From assembly GCF_007197995.1 (NCBI RefSeq), contig NZ_VKKH01000008.1, positions 124,001 through 188,000 of the forward strand: a DNA stretch of 64,000 nt. Direction: 5' to 3'. Origin of the DNA: Aliiglaciecola sp. M165 (GTDB lineage Bacteria; Pseudomonadota; Gammaproteobacteria; Enterobacterales; Alteromonadaceae). The notes under the pieces are model-generated. The model saw only the letters and a list, made by a program, of their open reading frames with translations. It searched no databases and was not told the DNA's origin. Within the stretch, counting starts at the first letter, position 1. Each line of letters opens with the position of its first letter. This document shows positions 18,601 to 27,201 of the stretch, in pieces. Both the position numbers and the translations under genes were made by a program.

Positions 18601-19707
18601 TCAAACGTAAACGTACATGTCAGAAATAAAACTCCCCTCAGCTAAACCCTTCTGGAGGTGAGTCGTTAAATGTGGAGACGGCAATTTTGTCAGCTCAGTA
18701 CCGCTATGGAAGAGCGTTATCGAAGCGGGAAGCTCGGATAAGTCACGTTCTTGATTAGACGTAAAGGTTGCTAAATTACCGTCGACACTTTTGCTAAAAT
18801 CAGCAATGGGATCGAGATTGTTCAGTGTGTATGGGCTGGTATCGTATTTTTTGTTGACTAGATAGCGCCATGTGGTTTTTCTAGGCTCAAATTGCACCGT
18901 GTAGCCATCGATTTGCTGGATACGATTGTCGATTAAAAAGCGGTAGGCCAAAGGCACCTGTTCAGAATTGTCCGTGGTCAGATTTACCGTCGAGTCAAAT
19001 AATTCGATGACGGCCAAGATCGAACCGCTAAGCGCATTGGGATCATAAAAGAAACTTAAAGCTTGCCCGGGTCCGCCCTGATGACGTAGTAGGTATCGTC
19101 CCGCCGCTAAATTATTGATAGAACTTAAATCGAGCCGATATTCCTCAGCAACATTGCCCAACTCAGAATGATCAAATGACTGTTCGAATATTGCATTGCC
19201 AAAGGCGTCTTCCAGCTCCATGGTTGCGCTGCTCACCGCTGGAGAAAAGGCGTAAGTGACAGTGTTGCCAAGCGGCCTGCTCAAAGGTTCGCCTATTCTC
19301 TGATTAATGAAGCTATCCCCCAAATGCAAACGCCCATCTACCTGATCGTCACGTAAATTATTGAAGTAGAAAAGCTGCTTGCCCGGTCGATAGTTGGGTA
19401 AATCAGTGATGTTGCTTAAGTAGGTGTTTTTTTCCACAAGGTAAAAATGCATTCGAAGCGCATCAATAGAAAATTCTCTTAGGGTTTCTGGCAGGGAAGG
19501 CGGACTGGTCGGTTCAATACTGTCTTGCGTGACTTCAACAAATATCGAAAAGCCAGAATGAGTAGGACGGAAAATGACGCCAGTTTGAGCAAATAAACGA
19601 GCGGTTGCCTCACTGGGAATAACGTTGAAATCCTCGGTACTTAAGCCAGATTGATAAAAACCATGACGCAAGTTGACCTGTAACAGTGGGCGATAGATGA
19701 GCTTCAT
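18601..19707 (-). CDS. Uncharacterised eCIS-cluster protein
   Basis: 368 residues. I do not recognise a named domain. The start MKLIYRPLLQVNLRHGFYQS and the following EATARLFAQTGVIFRPTHSGFSIFVE suggest a beta-rich N-terminal domain, and a similar opening recurs in unnamed proteins next to DUF4255 genes in other eCIS clusters. The middle has extended beta-prone stretches (FSPAVSSATMELEDAFGNAI, RLDLSSINNLAAGRYLLRH). No signal peptide, membrane helix or catalytic motif is visible. Its ATG overlaps the stop of the DUF4255 gene (ATGA), and the sheath gene follows 30 bases after its stop, so co-production with the structural proteins is likely. A cap, cap-adaptor or sheath-end role is possible but unproven. 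Confidence 0.65.
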   Translation of the reverse strand: MKLIYRPLLQVNLRHGFYQSGLSTEDFNVIPSEATARLFAQTGVIFRPTHSGFSIFVEVTQDSIEPTSPPSLPETLREFSIDALRMHFYLVEKNTYLSNITDLPNYRPGKQLFYFNNLRDDQVDGRLHLGDSFINQRIGEPLSRPLGNTVTYAFSPAVSSATMELEDAFGNAIFEQSFDHSELGNVAEEYRLDLSSINNLAAGRYLLRHQGGPGQALSFFYDPNALSGSILAVIELFDSTVNLTTDNSEQVPLAYRFLIDNRIQQIDGYTVQFEPRKTTWRYLVNKKYDTSPYTLNNLDPIADFSKSVDGNLATFTSNQERDLSELPASITLFHSGTELTKLPSPHLTTHLQKGLAEGSFISDMYVYV

Positions 19708-20279
19708 ACGCCTTCACCTTCGATATGAATTTCTTTGACTGGCGGCGCAATGCCTTCAACTTGATCATCACGGACTTCAAGCATGCCAACTTTGTAAACG
19801 ACAGAGGGCATGTATTTAGCCCCCAACACACCCCAAAGATTGTTTTGCTGCTCAAAGGTCATGGAAAATAGTTCGAATGAAAGTCGGCCGCGAATGTTCT
19901 CAAGCCCACTGATTGATTTGTAATCGAAATAGGGATTCAACTGAAAAAAACTGATCACATTCGTCAGTGATTTCATGGCTTCAAAATAGCTAGACAGATT
20001 TGCAATGAAGAGTATGTATAAGTTGATATTGATTTCGGGTTTGAGTCGTTCGCTACTTCCATCGGGTAAGGTTCTGAAACTTTCTAACGGCTTATAAACT
20101 GCGTCCTGTTCAAGGTTCACCATCGACATCACAACTTTATTTTGCGCAGCAGAATTAACGTTACCATCGACATCAAACAGGCTGGCCGCCACTACATTAC
20201 TATCGGCAGCGGCTCCGGTGCGCAGTCCAAAGTACGTATTAAGTTCAGAAACCACATGTTGCAGCGCGATATTAATCAC
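19704..20279 (-). CDS. eCIS cap / tube-terminator protein, DUF4255 (Afp16/Pvc16-like)
   Basis: About 191 residues, first gene of the eCIS transcript. The family normally opens M-I-x-x-A-L-x-x-L-x-x-E-L-N-x-Y; here INIALQHVVSELNTYFGLR follows a GTG at 20279, preceded by AAGGGA at good spacing. An ATG at 20285 gives two extra residues but sits directly against that Shine-Dalgarno. Other family marks are NKVVMSMVNLEQD and PEININLYILFIANLSSYFEAM, then VISFFQLNPYFDYKS. DUF4255 proteins cap the tube and sheath at the end away from the baseplate. Encoding the cap first and the tape measure last is the usual eCIS arrangement in Bacteroidetes-like clusters. Confidence 0.9.
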   Translation of the reverse strand: MINIALQHVVSELNTYFGLRTGAAADSNVVAASLFDVDGNVNSAAQNKVVMSMVNLEQDAVYKPLESFRTLPDGSSERLKPEININLYILFIANLSSYFEAMKSLTNVISFFQLNPYFDYKSISGLENIRGRLSFELFSMTFEQQNNLWGVLGAKYMPSVVYKVGMLEVRDDQVEGIAPPVKEIHIEGEGV

Positions 20280-20599
20280 GTTCATTCCCTTATTAATTCA
20301 ATATTCCGACAATTCTGTTTTATTGATTTGCCTCGTAGTATTTAAATCCTACTTTGACAACTACAAGCATACGCCGAAGGATGACCAGTAAAGGGCAGTT
20401 AAATGGTCCATTAAGGAATCAAAAAAGAACTAGATCCCTGTTGTTGATCGCAGTTAATACACAAGGTCTGAAGCGTTAGCAGAATAAATGTTTGGGTGGC
20501 GAGGCAAAGACGGAAATCTGTGTTAAGAGGGAGGCGGCAATTTAATGTTCTGTGTTTATTCGAAAATACCAGTTAAGCTGAATGTTAGGCAGATAGCGC
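20280..20599. other. Intergenic region upstream of the eCIS operon
   Basis: About 320 bases between the DUF4255 gene and the next gene, which is on the same strand. The eCIS promoter should lie here. I see an AT-rich stretch and a TTGTCA on the minus strand near 20355 but no convincing -10 at the right spacing, no clear operator palindrome, and no RNA gene. Regulation of the eCIS cannot be read from this sequence. Confidence 0.4.
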
Positions 20600-21049
20600 T
20601 CATTTGAGCCCTTTTCTTTTACCATCGATTTTTTTCAAGACTTCTCTTATGAACACAGTTGCTTCTTCTTCTTGTTGAAACACCTGATCTTTTAATAAGG
20701 TTTTAATACCGACAAGTTCGCGAGTTTTAGCAAGCTGATGTTCTGCCATGGCAATGTTCATAATGTATGCGTCCACTCTGCAACCCGCTTTAATGCAATC
20801 TGCGTGAGAGGAGAGCACTATTTTTCTGGCTTCCTCGGTAACAGCCACATAGTCAGTGAGTATTCCCAAATAACCCCAGGTATCATCTTTAATTTGTGGT
20901 AAAAGACATTCCACTTGTTTTACGAAGCTTGTTGCTAACTTCACGGTCCCTACGCCGGTAACGCGAGCGGTCATTATGCGATCTCGAAAGTACAAATCAT
21001 ATTCGCCATGCATGTCTTGGTAATGAAATTGAGAGACCGGGAGTGTCAA
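20600..21049 (-). CDS. Small conserved hypothetical protein, possibly STAS-like
   Basis: 149 residues from a TTG at 21049; an ATG at 21013 is an alternative start, and neither has a strong Shine-Dalgarno. The pattern of a short strand pair (HGEYDLYFRDRIMTARVTG) followed by an amphipathic helix and LGILTDYVAVTEEARKIV recalls small STAS/SpoIIAA-like cytosolic proteins, but I cannot assign a family with certainty. No membrane segment or signal peptide. It sits about 320 bases upstream of the eCIS operon on the same strand and about 200 bases downstream of the histidine kinase gene. A link with either is only positional. Confidence 0.55.
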   Translation of the reverse strand: MTLPVSQFHYQDMHGEYDLYFRDRIMTARVTGVGTVKLATSFVKQVECLLPQIKDDTWGYLGILTDYVAVTEEARKIVLSSHADCIKAGCRVDAYIMNIAMAEHQLAKTRELVGIKTLLKDQVFQQEEEATVFIREVLKKIDGKRKGLK

Positions 21050-21249
21050 AAAGTCTGCTCTTTGCTTACTGTTTGATACTTACATTTTATGCACGTGATG
21101 TGAATTCGGTCAAGTTTGCCATTGTAACTGTTACTGATCACGGTAAGTCGAGCATACCGATATTGGTAGGTTAATCTTGGCTAGGAATTTTCTCTAACCG
21201 CGCACCCCGTTTTTCAATCTTTTATTGAGGTTGGTGTCTTTTATACTGG

Positions 21250-22542
21250 CTAATTTGGCAATGTTACACGCACCTCTAGGCCACCTTCTTTGCGGTTGGA
21301 TAGCGATATGTGACCATGATGCGCATCCGTTATCTCTCTGCATAAAGCCAGGCCCAGACCACTGCCGGATGCTTTGGTGGAGTAAAACGGCACAAGAACA
21401 TTGTTCATTACTGTCTCAGCAATGCCTTTACCCTTATCCATCACGCAGATAATTGATTGTTGAGGAGTCTGTTGAAATTCCACTTTAATATGCTTAGCTT
21501 CTGAGCCCGACTCGTGAGCATTTTTAATTAGATTGATAAGCAGCTGTTCAAGCTGGATTGGATCGGCAACTAGCGTCGCGTATTGCGTTTTGTCATACGC
21601 AAATGTCCACTGCTGCGAGAGTTGGTTGAGCAGGTCTTGCCAGTCGATTGAGGTGAGCTTTGGCTCAGGTAACTTGGCAAATTTGCCATAACCGTGGACA
21701 AAATCGCTTAGGTGTTTAATGCGCTCGTCAATCGTTGAAAAAACCCTTGCTAATCGCTCTTCATTAAATTGGGAGCTAATAATTTTTCCACTGTGCAACA
21801 TCGATGAAATTGGACCAAGGGAGTTGTTTAACTCATGGCTGATGATTCGTATGACTTTTTTCCATACGGCCACCTCTTGTCGACTTAGCTCCCTTGTCAT
21901 TTGTTTTAAAATGTAGAGTGTATGCACCTGATTGTTGAGCACAAAGTTTCCGGTGGAAATATGCCAGGTTTGGGTTTCGCTATCATCTCGAACCACACCG
22001 AACAAACCTTGTTTTGCAGAAAGTACAGCTTCAGAAACACCTTTAGGTGCGGAGGCAAGTAGATCAGTAAGTAGGCGGCCCTCTAACCCTTGCTTGGCAT
22101 TAAAAAATTGGCGTGCGGCGATATTACTAAACACAATTTGTTGTTGGTCATTGACCAAAAATAGCGCTTCTGGCGAACTTTGAGTAACTTTGTCCAACAA
22201 CAATTCCCGTTGGAACAGCCAATGTTTTTCGTCTCTGAGCTGCTGGACAGTGTGATTGTATAAGTGGCAAAGATGATCCAATTCGTCTTCATTTTGTTCA
22301 GACAGCGTGGTGGAGTACTCACCATCTTTTAGATTGAGCAAACCCATTTCAAGCGCTGACAGCCCTTCATGGGTATCGCGAAACAAATGATGAGCGAGCA
22401 ATATGGACAAGCTGCTTACACCAATTGCCAACAATACTTTGTCAAATATGCCCCAAGGTAACATCCACAACAAAGGGATCAGGCCAACCGCACTGCAAAC
22501 AAATGCGATCATGTTGATTTTGGTTTGCATGCGATAACGCAC
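21250..22542 (-). CDS. Membrane sensor histidine kinase of the sigma-54 exporter operon
   Basis: 430 residues from a GTG at 22542 that overlaps the regulator's stop by one base (TAGTG); an in-frame ATG lies at 22530. Two transmembrane helices (about residues 10-29 and 34-54) are separated by only a few residues, so there is no periplasmic sensor domain. A HAMP-like linker, a PAS domain (about 115-215, EALFLVNDQQQIVFSN) and the HisKA H-box IISHELNNSLGPIS (phospho-acceptor His236) follow. The ATPase domain has the N-box (NLIKNAHESG), DKGKGI G1 and GSGLGLAL G2 motifs. It should phosphorylate the adjacent NtrC-type regulator. It is the last gene of the operon, so the system likely autoregulates. 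NtrY-like arrangement by domain order. Confidence 0.9.
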   Translation of the reverse strand: MRYRMQTKINMIAFVCSAVGLIPLLWMLPWGIFDKVLLAIGVSSLSILLAHHLFRDTHEGLSALEMGLLNLKDGEYSTTLSEQNEDELDHLCHLYNHTVQQLRDEKHWLFQRELLLDKVTQSSPEALFLVNDQQQIVFSNIAARQFFNAKQGLEGRLLTDLLASAPKGVSEAVLSAKQGLFGVVRDDSETQTWHISTGNFVLNNQVHTLYILKQMTRELSRQEVAVWKKVIRIISHELNNSLGPISSMLHSGKIISSQFNEERLARVFSTIDERIKHLSDFVHGYGKFAKLPEPKLTSIDWQDLLNQLSQQWTFAYDKTQYATLVADPIQLEQLLINLIKNAHESGSEAKHIKVEFQQTPQQSIICVMDKGKGIAETVMNNVLVPFYSTKASGSGLGLALCREITDAHHGHISLSNRKEGGLEVRVTLPN

Positions 22543-23885
22543 TAATATTCGATCCCTAGCTTGGTTAACCTTCGATACAAGGCTTGTCGGCTCATCCCAT
22601 AATGTCTAGCGACTCTCGCAATGACGCCTCGATGTTCACGCAAAGCCAACTCTAATTCCGCTTTATCAGGTTCCTCCCGTTGTGCATTAGTGTGACTAAT
22701 TCCCTGTGAAAGTGAAGCGTCCAAACCAAAGTCTTGTTCTTCAAGTACGCCTTCTGGTTTAAGAACCGCCACCCGTTTGCAGGCATTTTCTAACTCTCGA
22801 ATATTGCCGGGCCAAGGGTAACTAAGTAATGCTTTTTCCGCTGACAAGCTCACATCACGTCCTGGTAGAAAATAGTGAATGAGGGGCATGATGTCATCAA
22901 TGCGTTGCTGTAACGGCGGAATAGGAATTTCAATAACATTAAGTCGGTAGTATAAATCTTCACGAAATTTGCCTTCAACGATATCTTGCTGCAAATTGGC
23001 ATTAGTGGCAGAAATGACCCTGACTTTAGTGTGTTGAGTGTTGACCGAACCAAGACGTTCAAATTCGCCAGTCTGTATCACTCTTAACAATTTTGTTTGG
23101 CCAGAATAAGATAAATTGCCAATCTCATCTAAAAATAAAGTTCCTCCGTGAGCGGCTTCAAATCTGCCTATTCGGGTTTTATTTGCGCCTGTAAACGCAC
23201 CAGCCTCTGCACCAAACAATTCAGCTTCAATTAAATCTGCGGGCAGGGCAGCACAATTAACTTTCACAAAAGGTTTTTGCTTCAATTCGGATTGAGCCTG
23301 GATGACTTCAGCAATTTTCTCTTTGCCACTGCCATTGGCGCCAGTGATGAGCACCGAAATATCGGATTTAGCCACCTGAATGGCCATGTCTACGACTCGT
23401 TGCATTGCCGTACTTTGGTAGATCAGACCAACATCTGCAGCAACCTGTTTTGTCGGTGCCAGTTGTTCTTCGTGACGCTGAAGCTTGTCTGTCTTGTCTC
23501 GAGATTTGCCTAACTCAATTAAATTCGCAACACTGGTGAGTAACTTTTTATCATCCCAGGGCTTTGCGATGTAATCCGCCGCACCGGCCTTTACCAACTC
23601 AATGGCTTGCTCAAGATCTGTCCAAGCGGTGATTAAAATGATAGGTAAATTAGCGTTAAGTTCACGTAAATCGTTAAACAACTTTTTACCTTCTTCTCCA
23701 GAAGTAGTGTCGGCGGTAAAATTCATATCCTGGATCACTAAGGTGACACGCAATTGATTGACGTACTTCACTGCCTCTTGTGGGGAGGTAGTGGTGATCA
23801 CATCGTATCCATGGATTTCAAGTAATAACGACAGCGCCTGCAGCACTGCCGTTGTATCATCAACAATAAGAATTTTATCCATCAA
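22542..23885 (-). CDS. Sigma-54-dependent response regulator (NtrC family)
   Basis: 447 residues. The receiver domain (1-120) has the acidic pair IVDD, phospho-acceptor Asp53 in VIQDMNF, Thr86 and Lys108 (IAKPW). The AAA+ domain has Walker A GANGSGKE (about 182-189), the sigma-54-contacting GAFTGA loop (229-234) and Walker B GGTLFLDEIG. The C terminus (about 415-447) is a Fis-type helix-turn-helix, GVIARVARHYGMSRQALYRR. It therefore activates sigma-54 RNA polymerase from upstream sites when phosphorylated by the partner kinase. A matching -24/-12 promoter and two palindromic sites lie upstream of this same operon, so its first target is probably itself and the exporter. It starts 36 bases after the permease stop. 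Confidence 0.95.
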   Translation of the reverse strand: MMDKILIVDDTTAVLQALSLLLEIHGYDVITTTSPQEAVKYVNQLRVTLVIQDMNFTADTTSGEEGKKLFNDLRELNANLPIILITAWTDLEQAIELVKAGAADYIAKPWDDKKLLTSVANLIELGKSRDKTDKLQRHEEQLAPTKQVAADVGLIYQSTAMQRVVDMAIQVAKSDISVLITGANGSGKEKIAEVIQAQSELKQKPFVKVNCAALPADLIEAELFGAEAGAFTGANKTRIGRFEAAHGGTLFLDEIGNLSYSGQTKLLRVIQTGEFERLGSVNTQHTKVRVISATNANLQQDIVEGKFREDLYYRLNVIEIPIPPLQQRIDDIMPLIHYFLPGRDVSLSAEKALLSYPWPGNIRELENACKRVAVLKPEGVLEEQDFGLDASLSQGISHTNAQREEPDKAELELALREHRGVIARVARHYGMSRQALYRRLTKLGIEY

Positions 23886-23920
23886 TCACTCTGATTCTTA
23901 GTCCCTATACGTCTACACGT

Positions 23921-25135
23921 TTAAATGCTACGAGTTGCCACGCTTGGAGATATTTTCGCTGCACGATTCGCTGGGATCAACACCGACAGTATGCTCACAA
24001 CAAAAACAAAGGCCGCAGTAATTGCCACATAATTATGATCCAATGCTGGCAACGAGTACAACTCTAACAAAGCTTGACCCATATATACTGCTGCAATTGA
24101 ACCAATCAACAAGCCGGCTATACAAATCATACTATTTTCGACAATAAAGTACCTGACGATATCAGACTTACGCGCACCCAAAGCGCGGCGAGTACCGATT
24201 TGGCGTGTCCGTTTATTGATATTAAATACGGTTAATCCAAAAATACCTAGCGCTGTGATTAATACCAGTACAGTAATAAGGACCACTAACATGCGTAACA
24301 TTAAAATGTCAGACGCATTATATTCGCGCTTAGATTCGTCCAAACCTTGCAATCCAACAATGACACGTTTGTCGTATTCGGCCAATAGCGTGTCTTCGAT
24401 TTGGCGCATTACGGCTGCTCGCTGACTCGCTTCTGTTCTTACCACCATACGTTGAAAGTTATCTGCGCTGACAAAAGGGATAATCAAAAAATTGTCTGCG
24501 ATTGATGCTCTAAGCCATGGGCCTTTCATTTTGTCTACTACACCAACAATCGTCATCGGCATATCGCCCAGATAAATAGTCTGACCTAATCCGTCTCCGT
24601 TTGGGTAGATTTCGTCAAGAAAACTCTGACTTACAATGCTCACATTTGGCATGACGTCATTGTTTTCAGCCACGATCACTTCATCTTGCTCAAAGTTTCG
24701 TCCTGCTATGATTTTGACACCAAGTGTATCAATGGCATGTTCGTCGCCAAAAGTGTAAGCCGCGGTCACTTCCAATCCCTCGCGACCTTGCTCAGTGGTG
24801 GGATTGATGCCAAATGACGACGCAGATCCACTGCCACTCAAAGGCACTTCTTGGATTGCTGCTGCATTTATAACGCCAGGCAGGTTACGCAACGTGGTTT
24901 CTGTTTCTTCAAATTGCTGGGATAGATTGCGATCTTTACCAAATGTCAGCACAGCAAAATGGAATATTTCATCCTCTGGATAACCGGTTTCCTGTTGCAG
25001 ATATTGAAGGCGATCGTAAATGATAAACGCAGCATTGCTCACAATTGCAGTAGTGATAGCAATTTGAATCAACAACATGAAGGCGCCAACTTTGGAACGA
25101 CGCATAGCATTAAAAATGGGTTTGATTTCTAACAT
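23921..25135 (-). CDS. ABC exporter permease, MacB/FtsX type (second subunit)
   Basis: 404 residues. One N-terminal membrane helix (FMLLIQIAITTAIVSNAAFI) is followed by a periplasmic MacB_PCD-like domain (about 45-265) and three C-terminal helices with FtsX motifs, including KRTRQIGTRRALGARKSDIV, the cytoplasmic coupling motif that contacts the ATPase. It differs from the partner permease just upstream, so the pump is probably a heterodimer of two four-helix permeases. Together with the ATPase and HlyD-like adaptor it should move a substrate from the periplasm or membrane outward in the mechanotransmission manner of MacB. The substrate is unknown. Confidence 0.9.
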   Translation of the reverse strand: MLEIKPIFNAMRRSKVGAFMLLIQIAITTAIVSNAAFIIYDRLQYLQQETGYPEDEIFHFAVLTFGKDRNLSQQFEETETTLRNLPGVINAAAIQEVPLSGSGSASSFGINPTTEQGREGLEVTAAYTFGDEHAIDTLGVKIIAGRNFEQDEVIVAENNDVMPNVSIVSQSFLDEIYPNGDGLGQTIYLGDMPMTIVGVVDKMKGPWLRASIADNFLIIPFVSADNFQRMVVRTEASQRAAVMRQIEDTLLAEYDKRVIVGLQGLDESKREYNASDILMLRMLVVLITVLVLITALGIFGLTVFNINKRTRQIGTRRALGARKSDIVRYFIVENSMICIAGLLIGSIAAVYMGQALLELYSLPALDHNYVAITAAFVFVVSILSVLIPANRAAKISPSVATRSI

Positions 25136-25144
25136 GCTCGACTC

Positions 25145-26458
25145 CTATTGAGTTTTTAAATAGATGGCAGGGGTGGTTCGGCATACCAACCAAGCTGGGT
25201 AGAGCCCAGCGATAACGCAGGCGCCAATAGCAATAGCTGGGGCGGCCAACAACATGTATGTGTCCATTGTCGCTAATGCTGAATAGTAACTGTAGGTTTG
25301 ACGAACACCCCATAGCCCCAATTGGGCTATACCTATGCCAAATAAACCACCCAACAAGCCCAAAACTGAAACCTCAACAAGATGCTGGGCAAAAATTTGG
25401 CGCTTACTTGCGCCCAGAGCTCGTCTGACACCCACCTCAGGCGCGCGTCTTAAGAACTTGCCTAGCATCAAGCCAAGGATGTTCGCTAAGCATACTGTGA
25501 GAAACATGAAGCTCAGACCCACCAAGACGCGATTGTCTTCAGTAACGACGTTATTGTATTCCAACCATTGATTAACGTTCCGAAGTGCAAATTGCACTGT
25601 TTCCCTCTCAAATCGGCCTTTCGTGGCTTGTTCTGAAAGGTAGGTTCGAAGATAATCACTATAGATTTGCTGCTCTTCAGGGGTATCTAATTCGGCCCAA
25701 AATTGGATCCAAAATTGTTCAGATTGTAAATGGTCTTGAAAAGTACGAACATCCTCAAATTTCCAACCATTTGTGTTTCCCCAGCTACTCAATTCTTTAG
25801 ATACCACCAGGCTAAAAGGAACAAATATTTTTTCCATTCGATTAAATGCGCCGTTGTTGAGATCATAATATTTGGTATGGATTTCCCAGTTTTTCACAAT
25901 ACCGATGATTTCATAGCTTTCGTCGTCGAGATATATTTGCCTACCCACAGAGTTTTCTCCGCCAAACAGGCGTTCGTTAAGCTCTTGGTTGATGACTACG
26001 ACAGGAGAGGCGTTTATCTGTTGATTTTCAGTCCAACTGGCGCCGTGGACAAAGTCCAAATCAAACATCGCGAAAAATTCACGGCCCGTGGCTCTCGCAC
26101 CTTCGAGAAAAGGTTTTACCTCGCTTGAATTCATATGCACACTGAAGCCGGTGCGCATGGACATGGTTTTGCGCTCGGGAAAATCCGCATTGTAAAGGTT
26201 CATCGCATCTGTGTAGGTCAGTTGATAAGGTAAATTATCTTCAGTCGTCCAGGTCCGTCCTTCATCCATGGTGTTTAACTGCACGTGAAACAAACGGTCA
26301 CTCTTGTGCGGAATAGGGTCCATAGACATCATGTGATATACCGACAAACTGGTCATGGTGATGCCAATCCCAACGGCAATTGCTGCAATCATGAGGGCCG
26401 AAATCAATGGTGTGCGTCGCAAACTGCGCCAGCTTAAATCAAGATAATGAATAAACAT
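25145..26458 (-). CDS. ABC exporter permease, MacB/FtsX type (first subunit)
   Basis: 437 residues. N-terminal helix (about 18-42, LISALMIAAIAVGIGITMTS), periplasmic MacB_PCD-like domain, then three C-terminal helices with the FtsX coupling motif RRAPEVGVRRALGASKRQIF. Its ATG at 26458 follows the ATPase stop with no gap. The first periplasmic part contains a HVQLNTMDEGRTW region, as in paired permeases of sigma-54-regulated exporter operons in Alteromonadales and Shewanella-type genomes. This comparison is by memory of the family and not computed. No outer-membrane factor gene is present in the operon, so a chromosomal TolC would be used. Confidence 0.9.
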   Translation of the reverse strand: MFIHYLDLSWRSLRRTPLISALMIAAIAVGIGITMTSLSVYHMMSMDPIPHKSDRLFHVQLNTMDEGRTWTTEDNLPYQLTYTDAMNLYNADFPERKTMSMRTGFSVHMNSSEVKPFLEGARATGREFFAMFDLDFVHGASWTENQQINASPVVVINQELNERLFGGENSVGRQIYLDDESYEIIGIVKNWEIHTKYYDLNNGAFNRMEKIFVPFSLVVSKELSSWGNTNGWKFEDVRTFQDHLQSEQFWIQFWAELDTPEEQQIYSDYLRTYLSEQATKGRFERETVQFALRNVNQWLEYNNVVTEDNRVLVGLSFMFLTVCLANILGLMLGKFLRRAPEVGVRRALGASKRQIFAQHLVEVSVLGLLGGLFGIGIAQLGLWGVRQTYSYYSALATMDTYMLLAAPAIAIGACVIAGLYPAWLVCRTTPAIYLKTQ

Positions 26459-27184
26459 TTAAGCCTCCACTGCTACATTTGCGGGAGTCACAACACCAGA
26501 AGGACGACTTTGATACAAGGTGAAATCGGCCAATTGACCATCTACTACTTGGATGTTACGTGGTGCACGGCGAGCCAATTCAGCATCATGCGTGACCATG
26601 ATGATAGTGGCTCCTTCGCGGTTAATGTCTTCCAATAGTTCCATAACCTGGCGGGCCATCAAGCTATCCAGGTTGCCCGTTGGTTCGTCTGCGAGCAAGA
26701 ATCGTGGTTCTCCCGCCAGGGCTCGCGCAATGGCAACGCGTTGTTGTTGACCGCCAGAAAGCTGCTGCGGTAGATGTTTGGCCCGGCTGGCCAAACCCAC
26801 TTTTTCCAGGCAGTTTTCGATACGGCGTTTTCGCTCTGCTGATTTAATGCCTCGATAGCGCAGCGGTACTTCAACATTCTCGTATAGGTTTAGGTCTGGG
26901 ATCAAATTAAACCCTTGAAAAATAAATCCAATTTTTTGATTGCGTAGATCAGCACGTTGATTATCAGACAGGGTGCCAACGTCCACATCATCCAACAAAT
27001 ATTGTCCCTTAGTAAAAGGTTCGAGCATGCCTGCAATGTTTAAAAATGTGGTTTTTCCTGATCCAGAAGGTCCGGTAACGGCGATAAATTCACCTTCTTC
27101 GACATCAAGGCTGAAGTCGCGTAACGCGTGGGTTTGAACTTTTTCAGTTTGATAAACTTTATTGATGTTTTTCATTTTTAACAT
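26459..27184 (-). CDS. ABC exporter ATPase, MacB/LolD type
   Basis: 241 residues. Walker [13 protein letters not shown] (about 38-49), Q-loop in [10 protein letters not shown], signature [15 protein letters not shown], Walker [13 protein letters not shown] and H-loop MVTHD are all intact. The ADEPTGNLD form and the [10 protein letters not shown] segment place it in the MacB/LolD/FtsE subgroup that energises FtsX-type permeases. It lies between the HlyD-like adaptor gene (17 bases upstream) and the two permease genes. A 15-20 residue C-terminal tail ([12 protein letters not shown]) is extra compared with LolD. Confidence 0.95.
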   Translation of the reverse strand: MLKMKNINKVYQTEKVQTHALRDFSLDVEEGEFIAVTGPSGSGKTTFLNIAGMLEPFTKGQYLLDDVDVGTLSDNQRADLRNQKIGFIFQGFNLIPDLNLYENVEVPLRYRGIKSAERKRRIENCLEKVGLASRAKHLPQQLSGGQQQRVAIARALAGEPRFLLADEPTGNLDSLMARQVMELLEDINREGATIIMVTHDAELARRAPRNIQVVDGQLADFTLYQSRPSGVVTPANVAVEA

Positions 27185-27201
27185 ATGAGATGTCCTTGAT
27201 A

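Noticed and set aside
1-20279. Prophage or R-type tailocin
   Set aside because: Tail-like genes are present, but there are no capsid, portal, terminase, lysis, integrase or attachment sites, and DUF4255, DUF5908, the tape-measure family and giant Afp11/12 proteins are eCIS markers.
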